Of a DNA stretch of 64,000 nt, positions 9,333 through 18,502 are shown piece after piece. The DNA lies in assembly GCF_022179345.1 (NCBI RefSeq), contig NZ_BPQR01000019.1:1-64000 (forward strand), given 5' to 3'. The position numbers were made by a program, and so were the translations under genes. Below the pieces are notes generated by a model. That model saw nothing but the letters and a program-made list of their open reading frames with translations, did no database searches and was not told where the DNA came from. This stretch comes from Methylobacterium jeotgali (GTDB lineage: Bacteria; Pseudomonadota; Alphaproteobacteria; Rhizobiales; Beijerinckiaceae). Numbering within the stretch: the stretch's first letter is position 1; each line of letters begins with the position of its first letter.

Positions 9333-9806
9333 ATGGCCCCGAAATCCGATCCGTCCCGCAAGGTCGTCGCCGACAACCGGGCCGCCCGCTACCACTACGC
9401 CATCGAGGACACGCTCGAGGCCGGCATCGCGCTCACCGGCACCGAGGTGAAATCCCTGCGCGGGGGCAAGGCGACCATCGGCGAGTCCTATGCCGGCCCG
9501 TCCGGCAACGACATGATGCTGTTCAACGCCTACATCCCGGAATACCTGGAGGCGAACCGCTTCAACCACGACACCAAGCGGCCGCGCCGGCTGCTCCTGC
9601 ACCGCAAGCAGATCGACAAGCTCATCGGCGCCACGCAGCGCCAAGGCTACACGGTGATCCCGCTGAAGATCTACTTCAACGAGCGCGGCCGGGCCAAGGT
9701 CGAGCTCGGGCTCGGCAAGGGCAAGCAGCTCCACGACAAGCGCGAGACCGCCAAGCAGCGCGACTGGGACCGCGACCGCGCGCGGCTGCTGCGCGATCGC
9801 GGCTGA
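9333..9806 (+). CDS. smpB: SsrA-binding protein SmpB
   Basis: 157 residues, the normal size. It binds tmRNA and delivers it to stalled ribosomes for trans-translation. It shows the N-terminal [10 protein letters not shown] segment, the core [13 protein letters not shown], and the basic C-terminal tail ([17 protein letters not shown]) that occupies the mRNA channel. It is co-directional with dapA, a pairing I recall as common in Hyphomicrobiales. The gene converges on the NYN-domain gene 9 bases further. Confidence 0.96.
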   Translation: MAPKSDPSRKVVADNRAARYHYAIEDTLEAGIALTGTEVKSLRGGKATIGESYAGPSGNDMMLFNAYIPEYLEANRFNHDTKRPRRLLLHRKQIDKLIGATQRQGYTVIPLKIYFNERGRAKVELGLGKGKQLHDKRETAKQRDWDRDRARLLRDRG

Positions 9807-9815
9807 CCCGCGCCC

Positions 9816-10472
9816 TCAGTCTTCCGACGAACCAGGCTCCTCGTCCCCGCCCTGGCGGATGCCGTAGCGGCTCTCGAGGGGCGCCGGGCCGCGCGGGCCC
9901 CGCTCGACGCGGCCGCGATAGCTCGATTCCGAGCGCGGGGCGCGCTCGCTGCCCTCGCGGCCGATCCGCGGGATGAGGTGGACGATGTCGAGGAACTCGT
10001 CGGTCTGACGGCGCAGCTCGTCGGCGATCATTCCGGGCTGGCTCTGGATGGTCGAGACCACGGTGACGCGCACGCCCTTGCGCTGCATCGCCTCGACCAG
10101 GGGACGGAAGTCGCCGTCGCCGGAGAACAGCACCATCTCGTCGAGATGCGGGGCGAGTTCCATCGCGTCGATGGCGAGCTCGATGTCCATGTTGCCCTTC
10201 ACCCGGCGGCGGCCGGCGGAGTCCGTGAACTCCTTGGCGGGCTTCGTCACGACCCGGTAGCCGTTATAGGCCAGCCAATCCACGAGCGGACGGATCGAGG
10301 AGTATTCCTGATCCTCGACCAGGGCGGTGTAGTAGAAGGCCCGCATCAGCTGGCCGCGGGACTGGAACTCCTTCAGCAACCGCCGGAAGTCGATCTCGAA
10401 GCCGAGGACCTTCGTGGTCGAGTAGAGGTTCACGCCATCGATGAAGAGAGCGATCTTCGGAGAATGTGCCAT
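9816..10472 (-). CDS. NYN-domain protein, LabA/DUF88 family (putative RNase)
   Basis: 218 residues with a PIN-like NYN nuclease fold. The acidic residues expected to bind metal are present in LFIDGVNLYS, MDIELAIDAM and LFSGDGDFRPL. The tail beyond about residue 160 is Arg/Gly/Ser-rich and probably disordered, possibly RNA-binding. The family is predicted to cleave RNA, though few members have been tested. The position between smpB and rsh suggests a role in RNA or ribosome quality control, which is inference from neighbours only. The alternative would be a non-nucleolytic regulator of the cyanobacterial LabA type. Confidence 0.85.
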   Translation of the reverse strand: MAHSPKIALFIDGVNLYSTTKVLGFEIDFRRLLKEFQSRGQLMRAFYYTALVEDQEYSSIRPLVDWLAYNGYRVVTKPAKEFTDSAGRRRVKGNMDIELAIDAMELAPHLDEMVLFSGDGDFRPLVEAMQRKGVRVTVVSTIQSQPGMIADELRRQTDEFLDIVHLIPRIGREGSERAPRSESSYRGRVERGPRGPAPLESRYGIRQGGDEEPGSSED

Positions 10473-10589
10473 TATGTTTCAATCTTGAGTTGAGTATCGA
10501 CAAAACGATCGAGACGCCCGGCGTCGTCTTGGCCTGCGCCTCGAAAACAATGTCCTACGTTTTAGCCGGCACACCCTAACGGGTTCTGC

Positions 10590-12830
10590 CTAGCCGTTGA
10601 AGCGGTCGACCCGGCTCACGGCCCGCTTCCCGCGCAGCTCGGCGACGATGGCGTTCAGGTGCTGGAGGTCCCAGACCGCGAGATCGATGACGATGTCGGT
10701 GAAGTCCGGCGTGCGGCGCCGCATGGAGACGTTGTCGATGTTGCCGTCGTGGTCGGCGATCACCTGGGCGATCTGCGCCAGCACGCCGGGCTCGTTGATC
10801 GATTGTAGGACGAGCCGGGCGGGGAAGCGCTCGGTCGAGCCCGCCTCCACGTCCCAGCGCACGTCGAGCCAGCGGTCGGGCTCGTTGTCGAAGGCGGCGA
10901 GCGCCGTCGACTGGATCGGGTAGATGGTGACGCCGATGCCGGGCGTGAGAATGCCGACGATGCGGTCGCCGGGCACGGCGCCGCCGTTCGGCGCGAAGCT
11001 GACCGGCAGATCGCCGTCGAGCCCGCGAATCGGGATGGCGCCCGCGTCCTGCCCGGCCGCGCCCTCGGCGGCGGGGAAGGTGATTCGCATCGTCTGGTCC
11101 TTCGAGCGGCTAAGCCGCACGGCCCCGCTGACGGGGACCGACGGCACGCTCGTGCCTCCGGGCCGGCGCTCATCCTTGTAGTCGGGGTAGACCGCCCGCA
11201 CGACGTCGCCCGAGAACATCTCGCCTCGGCCGACCGCGGCGAAGACGTCGTCCGTGGAGGTGCGCGCCAAGCGCGGCAGGGCGCCGCGCAGCTTGTCCTC
11301 GGAGAAGCTCTTGCCGGCCCGCTCGAAGGCCCGGTCGAGGATCTGGCGCCCGAGGCCCGCATATTGCCGGCGCACGGCGGCCCGCGTCGCCCGGCGGATG
11401 GCGGCCCGCGCCTTGCCGGTGACGACGAGCGATTCCCAGGCGGCCGGCGGCGACTGGCCGTCGGCGCGGGCGATCTCGACCTCGTCGCCGTTGGCGAGCT
11501 CGTGCAGGAGCGGCGCCATGCGGCCGTTGATCTTGGCGCCCACCGCCGTGTTGCCGACATCGGTGTGCACGGCATACGCGAAATCGATCGGCGTCGCGCC
11601 CCGCGGCAGGGCGATGAGCCGGCCCTTCGGGGTGAAGCAGAACACTTGGTCCTGGAACAGCTCGAGCTTGGTGTGCTCCAGGAACTCCTCCGGGCTGTCG
11701 CCTTCGGCGAGAAGCTCGATGGTCCGGCGCAGCCACTGATAGGCGCCGCTCTCGGTGGCGAGGCGGGGATGGATGCCGCCCGGCTCGGTCCGCCGGCTGC
11801 CCTCCTTGTAGCTGGCATGGGCCGCGATGCCGTACTCGGCGATCTCGTCCATGGCGTGGGTGCGGATCTGAAGCTCGACCCGCTGGCTGCGTGGGCCGAT
11901 CACCGTGGTGTGGATCGAGCGGTAGTCGTTCTGCTTCGGCGTCGAGACGTAGTCCTTGTAGCGGCCCGGCACCATCGGCCAGGTCGTGTGGACGACGCCC
12001 AGCGCCGCGTAGCACTCGGCCGTCGTCTCCACGACGACGCGGAAGCCGAAGATGTCCGAGAGCTGCTCGAAGGCGACGGACTTGCGCTCCATCTTCGACC
12101 AGATCGAGAAGGGCCGCTTGCGCCGGCCCGTCACCTCGGCGTCGATGCCCTGGGCCTTGAGCTTGGCGGCGAGGTCGATCTCGATGCTCTCCACGAGCCG
12201 CTCGGACTTGAGGGACAGGTCCGCGAGCCGCTGGGTGATGGTCTTGTAGACGTCCGGCTTGAGGTTGACGAAGGACAGGTCCTCCAGCTCGTCGCGCAGC
12301 TCCTGCATGCCCATGCGGCCGGCGAGCGGCGCATAGATGTCGAGCGTCTCCTGGGCGATGCGGGCGCGCTTCTCCGCCGGCATGTGCTGGAGGGTGCGCA
12401 TGTTGTGAAGCCGGTCGGCGAGCTTGACGAGCAGCACGCGCACGTCCGCCGCGACGGCGAGCAGCAGCTTGCGGAAGTTCTCGCCCTGCACCGCCCGCTT
12501 CGAGACGAGATCCAGGCGCTTGAGCTTGGTCAGGCCGTCGACCAGCTCGCCGATCTCGCGGCCGAAGATCGCGTGGATCTCATCGAGGGTCGCGGAGGTG
12601 TCCTCGACGGTGTCGTGGAGGACAGCGGCGATGATGGTGGCGTCGTCGAGCCGCAGGTCCGTGAGGATCCCCGCCACCTCGAGGGGATGGGCGAAGAACG
12701 GATCGCCGGAGGCGCGCTTCTGGGCGCCGTGGGCACGCATCGCGTAGACGTAGGCGCGGTTGAGAAGGTCTTCGTCCGCGGCGGGATTGTAGCGCTTGAC
12801 CCGCTCCACCAGCTCGTACTGGCGCATCAT
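10590..12830 (-). CDS. rsh: Bifunctional (p)ppGpp synthetase/hydrolase Rsh
   Basis: 746 residues. It makes and degrades the alarmone (p)ppGpp in the stringent response. Domains in order: HD hydrolase (HPLEVAGIL, LHDTVEDT), RelA/SpoT synthetase (KRPFSIWSKM, FGFRVVV, NDYRSIHT), TGS (TPKGRLIALPRGATPIDFAY) and a C-terminal ACT (LQSINEPGVLAQI). The HD residues look intact, so both activities are expected. The start is taken at MMRQYELVERV, where homology begins; an in-frame ATG at 12932 would add 34 low-complexity residues. It lies downstream of rpoZ on the same strand and is probably co-transcribed across a hairpin-bearing gap. Confidence 0.94.
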   Translation of the reverse strand: MMRQYELVERVKRYNPAADEDLLNRAYVYAMRAHGAQKRASGDPFFAHPLEVAGILTDLRLDDATIIAAVLHDTVEDTSATLDEIHAIFGREIGELVDGLTKLKRLDLVSKRAVQGENFRKLLLAVAADVRVLLVKLADRLHNMRTLQHMPAEKRARIAQETLDIYAPLAGRMGMQELRDELEDLSFVNLKPDVYKTITQRLADLSLKSERLVESIEIDLAAKLKAQGIDAEVTGRRKRPFSIWSKMERKSVAFEQLSDIFGFRVVVETTAECYAALGVVHTTWPMVPGRYKDYVSTPKQNDYRSIHTTVIGPRSQRVELQIRTHAMDEIAEYGIAAHASYKEGSRRTEPGGIHPRLATESGAYQWLRRTIELLAEGDSPEEFLEHTKLELFQDQVFCFTPKGRLIALPRGATPIDFAYAVHTDVGNTAVGAKINGRMAPLLHELANGDEVEIARADGQSPPAAWESLVVTGKARAAIRRATRAAVRRQYAGLGRQILDRAFERAGKSFSEDKLRGALPRLARTSTDDVFAAVGRGEMFSGDVVRAVYPDYKDERRPGGTSVPSVPVSGAVRLSRSKDQTMRITFPAAEGAAGQDAGAIPIRGLDGDLPVSFAPNGGAVPGDRIVGILTPGIGVTIYPIQSTALAAFDNEPDRWLDVRWDVEAGSTERFPARLVLQSINEPGVLAQIAQVIADHDGNIDNVSMRRRTPDFTDIVIDLAVWDLQHLNAIVAELRGKRAVSRVDRFNG

Positions 12831-12970
12831 CCGCCGGCTGACCCTTCCCTCGCCGCCCGCGCCCTCCGAGGTGCGCGCCGGGCCCAACCTGCCGCGTCGG
12901 CCGGGATCGGCCATGGTCGGCCCTGCCGCCAACGGGTCCGCCGCGCTCGGTGCGGACCCGGACCGTCTCT

Positions 12971-12994
12971 CGCGTCTCCGGGAGCGGAGACGCG
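12971..12994 (-). repeat. Strong hairpin between rpoZ and rsh
   Basis: A perfect 10-bp stem CGCGTCTCCG / CGGAGACGCG with a 4-base loop starts 8 bases after the rpoZ stop (minus strand). It has no T-tract, so it probably does not terminate by itself. It could stabilise rpoZ mRNA or reduce read-through into rsh. Confidence 0.6.
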
Positions 12995-13002
12995 GCCGGG
13001 GC

Positions 13003-13413
13003 CTACTCGCCCTCGTCGTCTGTCTCGACCGGCGGGGCTAGGTTCTCGAGGCCGCGGAGCAGGTCCTCCTCGCTCATGCGGTCGAACTGCACGGCGCTGT
13101 CGTCGCTCGATTGCTGCGGCGCCACGGCCGCGGCGGCCGGCGAGCTGGAGAGCAGCGGCACGGTCTCGGCCTCGGGCTCGTCCACCTCGACGTATTTCTG
13201 CATCGAGTGGATGAGCTGCTCCTTGAGGTCGTCGGCGGTGATCGTCTCGTCGCCGATCTCGCGCAGCGCCACCACCGGGTTCTTGTCGCGGTCGCGGTCG
13301 ACGGTGAGGGGGGCGCCCGCGGCGAGCAGGCGGGCCCGGTGGCTGGCGAGCAGCACGAGCTCGAACCGGTTCTCGACCTTCTCGATGCAATCTTCGACAG
13401 TGACGCGAGCCAT
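13003..13413 (-). CDS. rpoZ: RNA polymerase omega subunit
   Basis: 136 residues, longer than the roughly 90 of E. coli but normal for alphaproteobacteria. It helps assemble RNA polymerase and, in E. coli, forms part of ppGpp site 1. The conserved core is [28 protein letters not shown], shown here in two parts: MARVTVEDC and [12 protein letters not shown], followed by [11 protein letters not shown]. The C-terminal 50 residues are acidic and low-complexity. Neighbouring rsh makes the ligand that acts on the polymerase, a linkage also seen in E. coli (rpoZ-spoT). Confidence 0.95.
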   Translation of the reverse strand: MARVTVEDCIEKVENRFELVLLASHRARLLAAGAPLTVDRDRDKNPVVALREIGDETITADDLKEQLIHSMQKYVEVDEPEAETVPLLSSSPAAAAVAPQQSSDDSAVQFDRMSEEDLLRGLENLAPPVETDDEGE

Positions 13414-13580
13414 GAATGGCGGCTCCTTTGAGCGGACGAACGGATTTTGCGGTGATGAAGCCGTCTCTTAGCAGAGGATGCCGCCCTGCAACAAGCACGA
13501 AGCGCACGAGGGAGCGATCGCGGGGCATGTCCGCGGGCGGAGGCACCCGACGAGAGGCGTCCGGCTTGTGCGCCGCATTG

Positions 13581-13608
13581 TTGACAGGCACGGTGCCGGG
13601 TGCGACTG
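13581..13608 (+). promoter_or_regulatory. Candidate promoter of the fab cluster
   Basis: A perfect TTGACA -35 hexamer lies at 13581-13586, 82 bases before the fabD ATG, in the divergent rpoZ/fabD gap. The -10 region about 17 bases on is GC-rich and poor, so this is a tentative call. Confidence 0.35.
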
Positions 13609-13667
13609 CGCCGCGCTCTCACGGGCCGCCCGCCCGTGACGGGGCGGCGCAGGCGGTACGGAGCATC

Positions 13668-14600
13668 ATGACGCGGGCTTTTCTGTTTCCCGGCCAGGGC
13701 AGCCAGGCCGTCGGCATGGGCAAGGCCCTGGCGGAGGCCTTTCCGCAGGCCCGCGCGGTGTTCGACGAGGTCGACGCGGCCCTCTCCCAGAACCTCTCGC
13801 GGCTGATGTTCGAGGGCCCCGTGGAGGAACTGACCCTCACCGCCAACGCCCAGCCGGCCCTGATGGCGGCGAGCCTCGCGGCCCTGCGGGTGCTGGAAGC
13901 CGAGCGCGGCCTCGACCTGAAGCGGGACGTGGCCTTCGTCGCCGGGCACTCGCTCGGCGAGTATTCGGCGCTCTCGGCTGCCGGCACCTTCTCGATTGCC
14001 GACACCGCCCGCCTGCTGCGCATCCGCGGCGAGGCCATGCAGCGGGCCGTCGCGCCGGGGGAGGGCGCCATGGCCGCGCTGATCGGCGCCGAGGTCGATG
14101 CCGCCTCCGAGATCGCCGCCGAGGCGGCGGACGGGCAGGTCTGCGACGTCGCCAACGACAACGGCGGCGGCCAGGTCGTGCTGTCCGGCCATCGCGCCGC
14201 CGTGGAGCGCGCGGTGGCGCTGGCGCAGGCCCGCGGCATCAAGCGCGCGGTGATGCTGAACGTCTCCGCGCCCTTCCACTGCCGCCTGATGGCGCCCGCC
14301 GCCGAGGCCATGCGCGCCGCCCTGGCCGAGGTGCGGATGAACGCGCCTACGGTGCCTGTCTACACGAACGTCGCCGCCGGCGCCGTCACCGACGCCGCCG
14401 CGATCCGGGACGGGCTCGTCGCACAGGTCACCGGCACGGTGCGCTGGCGCGAGAGCGTCGCGGCGATGGCCGCGGCCGGGGTCGACCGCTTCGCCGAGAT
14501 CGGCTCGGGCAAGGTGCTGACCGGCCTCGTCAAGCGCATCGCGCCGGGCGCGAGCGGGCAGGCGGTCGGCACGCCGGACGACGTCGCGGCCTTCGCCTGA
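13668..14600 (+). CDS. fabD: Malonyl-CoA:ACP transacylase
   Basis: 310 residues, standard length. It loads malonyl groups from CoA onto acyl carrier protein for fatty-acid elongation. It starts MTRAFLFPGQGSQ, the family's hallmark, has the nucleophile Ser in GHSLGEYSAL, the catalytic His in SAPFHC, and GSGKVL near the C-terminus. The frame extends upstream, but homology begins exactly at this ATG. It is the first gene of fabD-fabG-acpP-fabF. Confidence 0.97.
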   Translation: MTRAFLFPGQGSQAVGMGKALAEAFPQARAVFDEVDAALSQNLSRLMFEGPVEELTLTANAQPALMAASLAALRVLEAERGLDLKRDVAFVAGHSLGEYSALSAAGTFSIADTARLLRIRGEAMQRAVAPGEGAMAALIGAEVDAASEIAAEAADGQVCDVANDNGGGQVVLSGHRAAVERAVALAQARGIKRAVMLNVSAPFHCRLMAPAAEAMRAALAEVRMNAPTVPVYTNVAAGAVTDAAAIRDGLVAQVTGTVRWRESVAAMAAAGVDRFAEIGSGKVLTGLVKRIAPGASGQAVGTPDDVAAFA

Positions 14601-14636
14601 GACCGCCCTATCTGAACCGCATGCCGCGCCGCCACG

Positions 14637-14666
14637 CGCCGGCCGGGTGATAGCCCCGGCCCGGCG
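14637..14666. repeat. Hairpin between fabD and fabG
   Basis: An 11-bp GC stem with one bulged C (arms about 14637-14647 and 14655-14666) sits in the 90-base gap. It lacks a T-tract. It may tune the relative expression of fabD and fabG. Confidence 0.4.
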
Positions 14667-14690
14667 GCACAAACGACAGGAGCCCGTCCG

Positions 14691-15431
14691 ATGTTCGATC
14701 TCACCGGCCGCAAGGCCCTCGTCACCGGCGCGACTGGCGGCCTCGGCGGCGCCATCGCCAAGGCGCTCCACGCCCAGGGCGCGGCCGTCGCGCTCTCCGG
14801 CACAAGGCGGGAGGCGCTGGAGGCCCTGGCCTCCGAGCTCGGCGGCGAGCGCGTCCACGTGCTGCCGACGAATCTGTCGGAGCGCGACGCGGTCGAGGCG
14901 CTGGTCCCGGCTACGGAGAGCGCGCTCGGCGGCCTCGACATCCTCGTCAACAACGCCGGCATCACCCGCGACAACCTCTTCATGCGCATGAAGGACGAGG
15001 AGTGGGACGCGGTGATCGCCGTGAACCTCACCGCCGCCTTCCGCCTGTCGCGGGCGGCCGTGAAGGGCATGATGCGCCGCCGGCACGGGCGCATCGTCAA
15101 CATTGGCTCGGTGGTCGGCGCGACCGGCAACCCGGGCCAGGGCAACTACGCGGCGGCCAAGGCCGGGCTCGTCGGCCTCACCAAGGCGCTCGCGGCCGAG
15201 GTCGCCTCGCGCAACATCACCGCGAACTGCATCGCGCCGGGCTTCATCACCTCGCCGATGACGGATGCGCTGAACGAGAAGCAGCGCGAGGGCATCCTCG
15301 CCCGCGTGCCGGCCGGGCGCCTCGGCATGGGCGAGGAGGTCGCGGCCGCCGCCGTCTACCTCGCGTCGGACGAGGCGGCCTACGTCACCGGCCACACGCT
15401 CCACGTCAACGGCGGCATGGCCATGCTCTGA
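14691..15431 (+). CDS. fabG: 3-oxoacyl-ACP reductase
   Basis: 246 residues, classical short-chain dehydrogenase. It reduces 3-oxoacyl-ACP with NADPH in each elongation cycle. It has the Rossmann glycine motif TGATGGLGG, NNAGITRDN, catalytic Ser in NIGSVVG, the Tyr/Lys pair YAAAK, and ends at VNGGMAML, which is typical for FabG. It starts with a spaced purine-rich AGGAG at 14677-14681. Third-position composition matches its neighbours. Confidence 0.97.
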   Translation: MFDLTGRKALVTGATGGLGGAIAKALHAQGAAVALSGTRREALEALASELGGERVHVLPTNLSERDAVEALVPATESALGGLDILVNNAGITRDNLFMRMKDEEWDAVIAVNLTAAFRLSRAAVKGMMRRRHGRIVNIGSVVGATGNPGQGNYAAAKAGLVGLTKALAAEVASRNITANCIAPGFITSPMTDALNEKQREGILARVPAGRLGMGEEVAAAAVYLASDEAAYVTGHTLHVNGGMAML

Positions 15432-15739
15432 CCGGCCAACCCCTTGGCCAGGATGCCCAATCCATTTCGATGAACCGTCCCTGAACCGCCCCTCGCCAGC
15501 GGGGGAACCCTGTGTTAACAACCCGCGGCAGCCTGGCAGGGGGGTTTGACGGTTCAGCGGGTTACGGCGTCGCGAGGCGCCCTGGGGGTCGGCGAAGGCC
15601 GGCACTTGAGAGCAACACACCCGGACGGACACCGGCCGCCCCGTTTCCCGCGAGGACAGCCTCGCGCAGGGACCGGGGTGGCGAGCGGCCACGGCGCGTC
15701 AACCATCACGAACGTGAAGACCAACGAGGACGGACAACG
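15432..15739. other. Long acpP leader region
   Basis: 308 bases without a convincing gene separate fabG from acpP. acpP is usually made in large excess over its neighbours, so an internal promoter here is likely. A TTGACG hexamer at 15546-15551 is a possible -35, but no clear -10 follows. Complementary GC blocks around 15635-15695 could give a structured leader. The acpP ribosome site GAGGA is at 15726-15730. Confidence 0.45.
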
Positions 15740-15976
15740 ATGAGCGATATCGCTGAGCGCGTGAAGAAGATCGTCGTCGAGCACCTGGGCGTCGAGCCCG
15801 AGAAGGTGGTCGAGGGCGCGAACTTCATCGACGATCTCGGCGCCGACAGCCTCGACACGGTCGAGCTCGTGATGGCGTTCGAGGAAGAGTTCAACGTCGA
15901 GATCCCCGACGATGCCGCCGAGACGATCCAGACGGTCGGCGACGCGGTGAAGTTCCTCGAGAAGAACTCGGCTTAA
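15740..15976 (+). CDS. acpP: Acyl carrier protein
   Basis: 78 residues, acidic four-helix bundle. It carries growing acyl chains on 4'-phosphopantetheine attached to Ser37 in the [12 protein letters not shown] motif. It is the central substrate carrier for FabD, FabG and FabF and also feeds lipid A and phospholipid synthesis. The start is fixed by the conserved [11 protein letters not shown]-terminus and GAGGA 9 bases upstream. Confidence 0.98.
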   Translation: MSDIAERVKKIVVEHLGVEPEKVVEGANFIDDLGADSLDTVELVMAFEEEFNVEIPDDAAETIQTVGDAVKFLEKNSA

Positions 15977-15987
15977 GGCGTTCATCG

Positions 15988-16020
15988 GCGGCGGTGGGGC
16001 GGAAGCGCCCCGTCCGCCGT
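15988..16020 (+). terminator. Hairpin after acpP (attenuator-like)
   Basis: CGGCGG-T-GGGGCG / CGCCCC-GT-CCGCCG with a GAAG loop forms a long, nearly perfect stem beginning 12 bases after the acpP stop, followed by TTGT. The T-tract is weak, so partial termination that keeps acpP above fabF is plausible. Confidence 0.6.
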
Positions 16021-16057
16021 TGTCTCGAACGGGTGAGGATGTTTTCAGGGTAGGGCG

Positions 16058-17320
16058 ATGCGTCGGGTCGTAGTCACGGGTCTCGGGATGGTCACGCCGC
16101 TCGGCAGCGGGGTGGAGCACACCTGGAGCCGCCTGGTCGCCGGGGACAGCGGCACGGCCAAGGTCCACGGCTTCGAGAGCGACGACCTCGCCTGCCGCAT
16201 CGCCTGCCAGATCCCCCTCGGCGACGGCTCCGACGGCACCTTCCATCCCGATACCTGGATGGAGGCCAAGGAGCAGCGCAAGGTCGACCCCTTCATCGTC
16301 TACGCCGTCGCGGCCGCCGGCCAGGCCCTCGACGACGCCAACTGGCACCCGACCGAGCCGGAAGACCAGTACGCCTCCGGCGTGCTGATCGGCTCCGGCA
16401 TCGGCGGCATCGGCGGCATCTACGACGCCTCCGTGACCCTCCACGAGAAGGGGCCGCGGCGCATCTCGCCCTTCTTCATCCCCGGCCGCATCATCAACCT
16501 CGCGTCGGGCCAGGTCTCGATCGCCCACGGGCTGAAGGGCCCGAACCACGCGGTCGTCACCGCCTGCTCTACGGGCGCGCACGCCATCGGCGACGCCTCG
16601 CGGCTGATCGCGCTGGGCGATGCCGACGTGATGGTCGCGGGCGGGGCGGAATCACCGGTCAACCGGCTCTCGCTCGCGGGCTTCGCCGCCTGCCGGGCCC
16701 TCTCGACGGGCTTCAACGACGAGCCCACCCGCGCCTCGCGCCCCTACGACAAGGACCGCGACGGCTTCGTCATGGGCGAGGGCGCCGGCATCGTCGTGCT
16801 CGAGGAGTACGAGCACGCCAAGGCGCGCGGCGCCAAGATCTATGCCGAGATCATCGGCTACGGCCTCTCGGGCGACGCCTACCATATCACCTCGCCCTCG
16901 CCGGACGGGGACGGCGCCTTCCGCTGCATGACGGCGGCCGTGAAGCGGGCCGGCATCGACCCGGGCCAGATCGACTACATCAATGCCCACGGCACCTCGA
17001 CGCCGATGGGCGACGAGCTCGAGCTCAAGGCCGTCGAGCGGCTGCTCGGCGATGCCGGCTCTCGCGTCTCGATGTCCTCGACCAAGTCGGCCATCGGCCA
17101 CCTGCTGGGCGCCGCCGGCTCCGTCGAGGCGATCTTCGCCGTCCTCGCGATCCGCGACGGCATCGTGCCGCCGACCCTCAACCTCGACAATCCGAGCGTC
17201 GAGACGAAGATCGATCTCACCCCCCACGAGGCGAAGCGCCGCCGCATCGACGTGGCGCTGTCCAACTCGTTCGGGTTCGGCGGGACGAATGCCTCGCTGG
17301 TGATGCGGCGCGTCGACTAG
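16058..17320 (+). CDS. fabF: 3-oxoacyl-ACP synthase II
   Basis: 420 residues, thiolase-fold condensing enzyme that elongates acyl-ACP with malonyl-ACP, including the temperature-sensitive C16:1 to C18:1 step. Catalytic Cys is in TACSTGAHAIGDA, and the two His are in NAHGTSTP and SAIGHLLGAAG. It is the last gene of the fab cluster. In many rhizobial genomes mltG follows fabF; here the next gene is an unrelated YidB-like gene on the opposite strand. Confidence 0.97.
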   Translation: MRRVVVTGLGMVTPLGSGVEHTWSRLVAGDSGTAKVHGFESDDLACRIACQIPLGDGSDGTFHPDTWMEAKEQRKVDPFIVYAVAAAGQALDDANWHPTEPEDQYASGVLIGSGIGGIGGIYDASVTLHEKGPRRISPFFIPGRIINLASGQVSIAHGLKGPNHAVVTACSTGAHAIGDASRLIALGDADVMVAGGAESPVNRLSLAGFAACRALSTGFNDEPTRASRPYDKDRDGFVMGEGAGIVVLEEYEHAKARGAKIYAEIIGYGLSGDAYHITSPSPDGDGAFRCMTAAVKRAGIDPGQIDYINAHGTSTPMGDELELKAVERLLGDAGSRVSMSSTKSAIGHLLGAAGSVEAIFAVLAIRDGIVPPTLNLDNPSVETKIDLTPHEAKRRRIDVALSNSFGFGGTNASLVMRRVD

Positions 17321-17351
17321 GACGCGCCGCCAGGGCTGAGCCCGATACGCG

Positions 17352-18047
17352 CTACCAGTTTCTGCGGTCTTCCTCACCCGGCAGACGCCCCTGCGGCGTG
17401 AGTTGGTGCACGACCTCCGGCAGCACTTGCGCGAGCTGCGTGAGCAGCGTGTCGCGGTCCAGGCCGGTCTGGCGCTCCAGGGTGTCGATCGTGTCGGGAC
17501 CGAGCGCGCTCGCGAGCTGCTGCGGCTGCACCGGCCGGTTGCTGCCGTGGCCGATCCACGAGCCGATCACGTCGCCGAGGCCGCCACGCTCGAAGCGCTC
17601 CACGAGGCCGTCGAGACCGCCGAGATCGGGCCGCTGCCCGCCGGGCTCCCGGTCGAGATCGGCATAGGGGCCAGCGCCCGGAGAGCGCTCGGCCGAAGTG
17701 CCACCGGGGCCGTCGAGCATGCCGGAAAGGTCGCTGTAGTCGCCCTCGCGGGACGGGCCGTCGCGGCGGCCGCCGTACTGATCGAAGCCGCCGATGTCGC
17801 CCGAGCGCGGATCGGCGTCCCGAGGCTCCGGCGCGTGCCCGGCATCCGGCCCGGACGGGGGATGGCCCTGCCGGCCGAAGATGTCTCCGAAGCCGCCGCT
17901 CATGCCCTTGGCGAGGAGCAGCATCAGCAGGGCCTTCACCAGCGGCGACATCGCCGAGCCGCCGGAACTCTGGCCGCCCGGCGCGCCGCGGCCACCGCCG
18001 AGCACCTGTCCGAGAACGCCGCCGATGACGCTGTCGAGCAAACCCAT
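17352..18047 (-). CDS. YidB family protein (DUF937)
   Basis: 231 residues. The N-terminus MGLLDSVIGGVLGQVLGG and the C-terminal helical block (GSWIGHGSNRPV, LASALGPDTI, LPEVVHQLTP) match the YidB/DUF937 family. The middle (about residues 50-145) is a Gly/Asp/Pro-rich, probably disordered segment. The function of the family is not established; a role in envelope homeostasis has been suggested. The start is at MGLLDSV, 14 codons inside a longer open frame. Confidence 0.85.
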   Translation of the reverse strand: MGLLDSVIGGVLGQVLGGGRGAPGGQSSGGSAMSPLVKALLMLLLAKGMSGGFGDIFGRQGHPPSGPDAGHAPEPRDADPRSGDIGGFDQYGGRRDGPSREGDYSDLSGMLDGPGGTSAERSPGAGPYADLDREPGGQRPDLGGLDGLVERFERGGLGDVIGSWIGHGSNRPVQPQQLASALGPDTIDTLERQTGLDRDTLLTQLAQVLPEVVHQLTPQGRLPGEEDRRNW

Positions 18048-18115
18048 GTGCCGAATCTCCCGCGCGACAGGCTCCGCGCCGGCGTTCAACGGGCGGAGGG
18101 CGGCCCCGGTTGCGC

Positions 18116-18307
18116 TCAGTTCGTCCGCGCGGCGGTGGAATTCGAGGCGGCGGCGACGCGGCCGTCATGGGGCGCGCCTGCGTCCGCGGCCGGCCTCCCG
18201 AGGGTGGCGAGACCGGCCGAGGCGACGAGCCCGGCGAGGAAAAGCGTGCGCACGCCGGCACCGGCGCGGGAGCGGAGGACGGAGCGGCGAAGGGTCTTTC
18301 CGGTCAT
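18116..18307 (-). CDS. Possible small membrane or exported protein
   Basis: 63 residues with a basic N-terminus (MTGKTLRRSVLRSRAGAGVR) followed by one hydrophobic segment (TLFLAGLVASAGLATLG) and a polar Ala/Ser/Asn-rich tail. This looks like a signal peptide or anchor with a short exported tail. No ribosome site is obvious and I do not recognise a family, so it may be spurious. It sits in the gap between the YidB-like gene and the divergent acyltransferase. Confidence 0.3.
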   Translation of the reverse strand: MTGKTLRRSVLRSRAGAGVRTLFLAGLVASAGLATLGRPAADAGAPHDGRVAAASNSTAARTN

Positions 18308-18502
18308 GGCGCTGAACATTCGCAAGGGGTGAGAGGCAGCGGCCTCGATCTTGGTGAGAGAAAGCGGGGACGCTTTTCCGGTTCCGGGGCCATCCGGTCG
18401 CAGCCGGAATTTCGGTAAGCTTGTCCGCAGAAAGCCTTCGCCCGCATCGCGACCTTGGGAAAGCGGTGACGGCGCCGCGGTACTCTCGGGACAGGGCACG
18501 GC
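18308..18502. other. Promoter-containing gap before the acyltransferase gene
   Basis: About 200 bases (about 455 if the small protein at 18116 is not real) with no supported gene. It must hold the acyltransferase promoter. I see no clear hexamers, operators or terminators in it. Confidence 0.4.
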
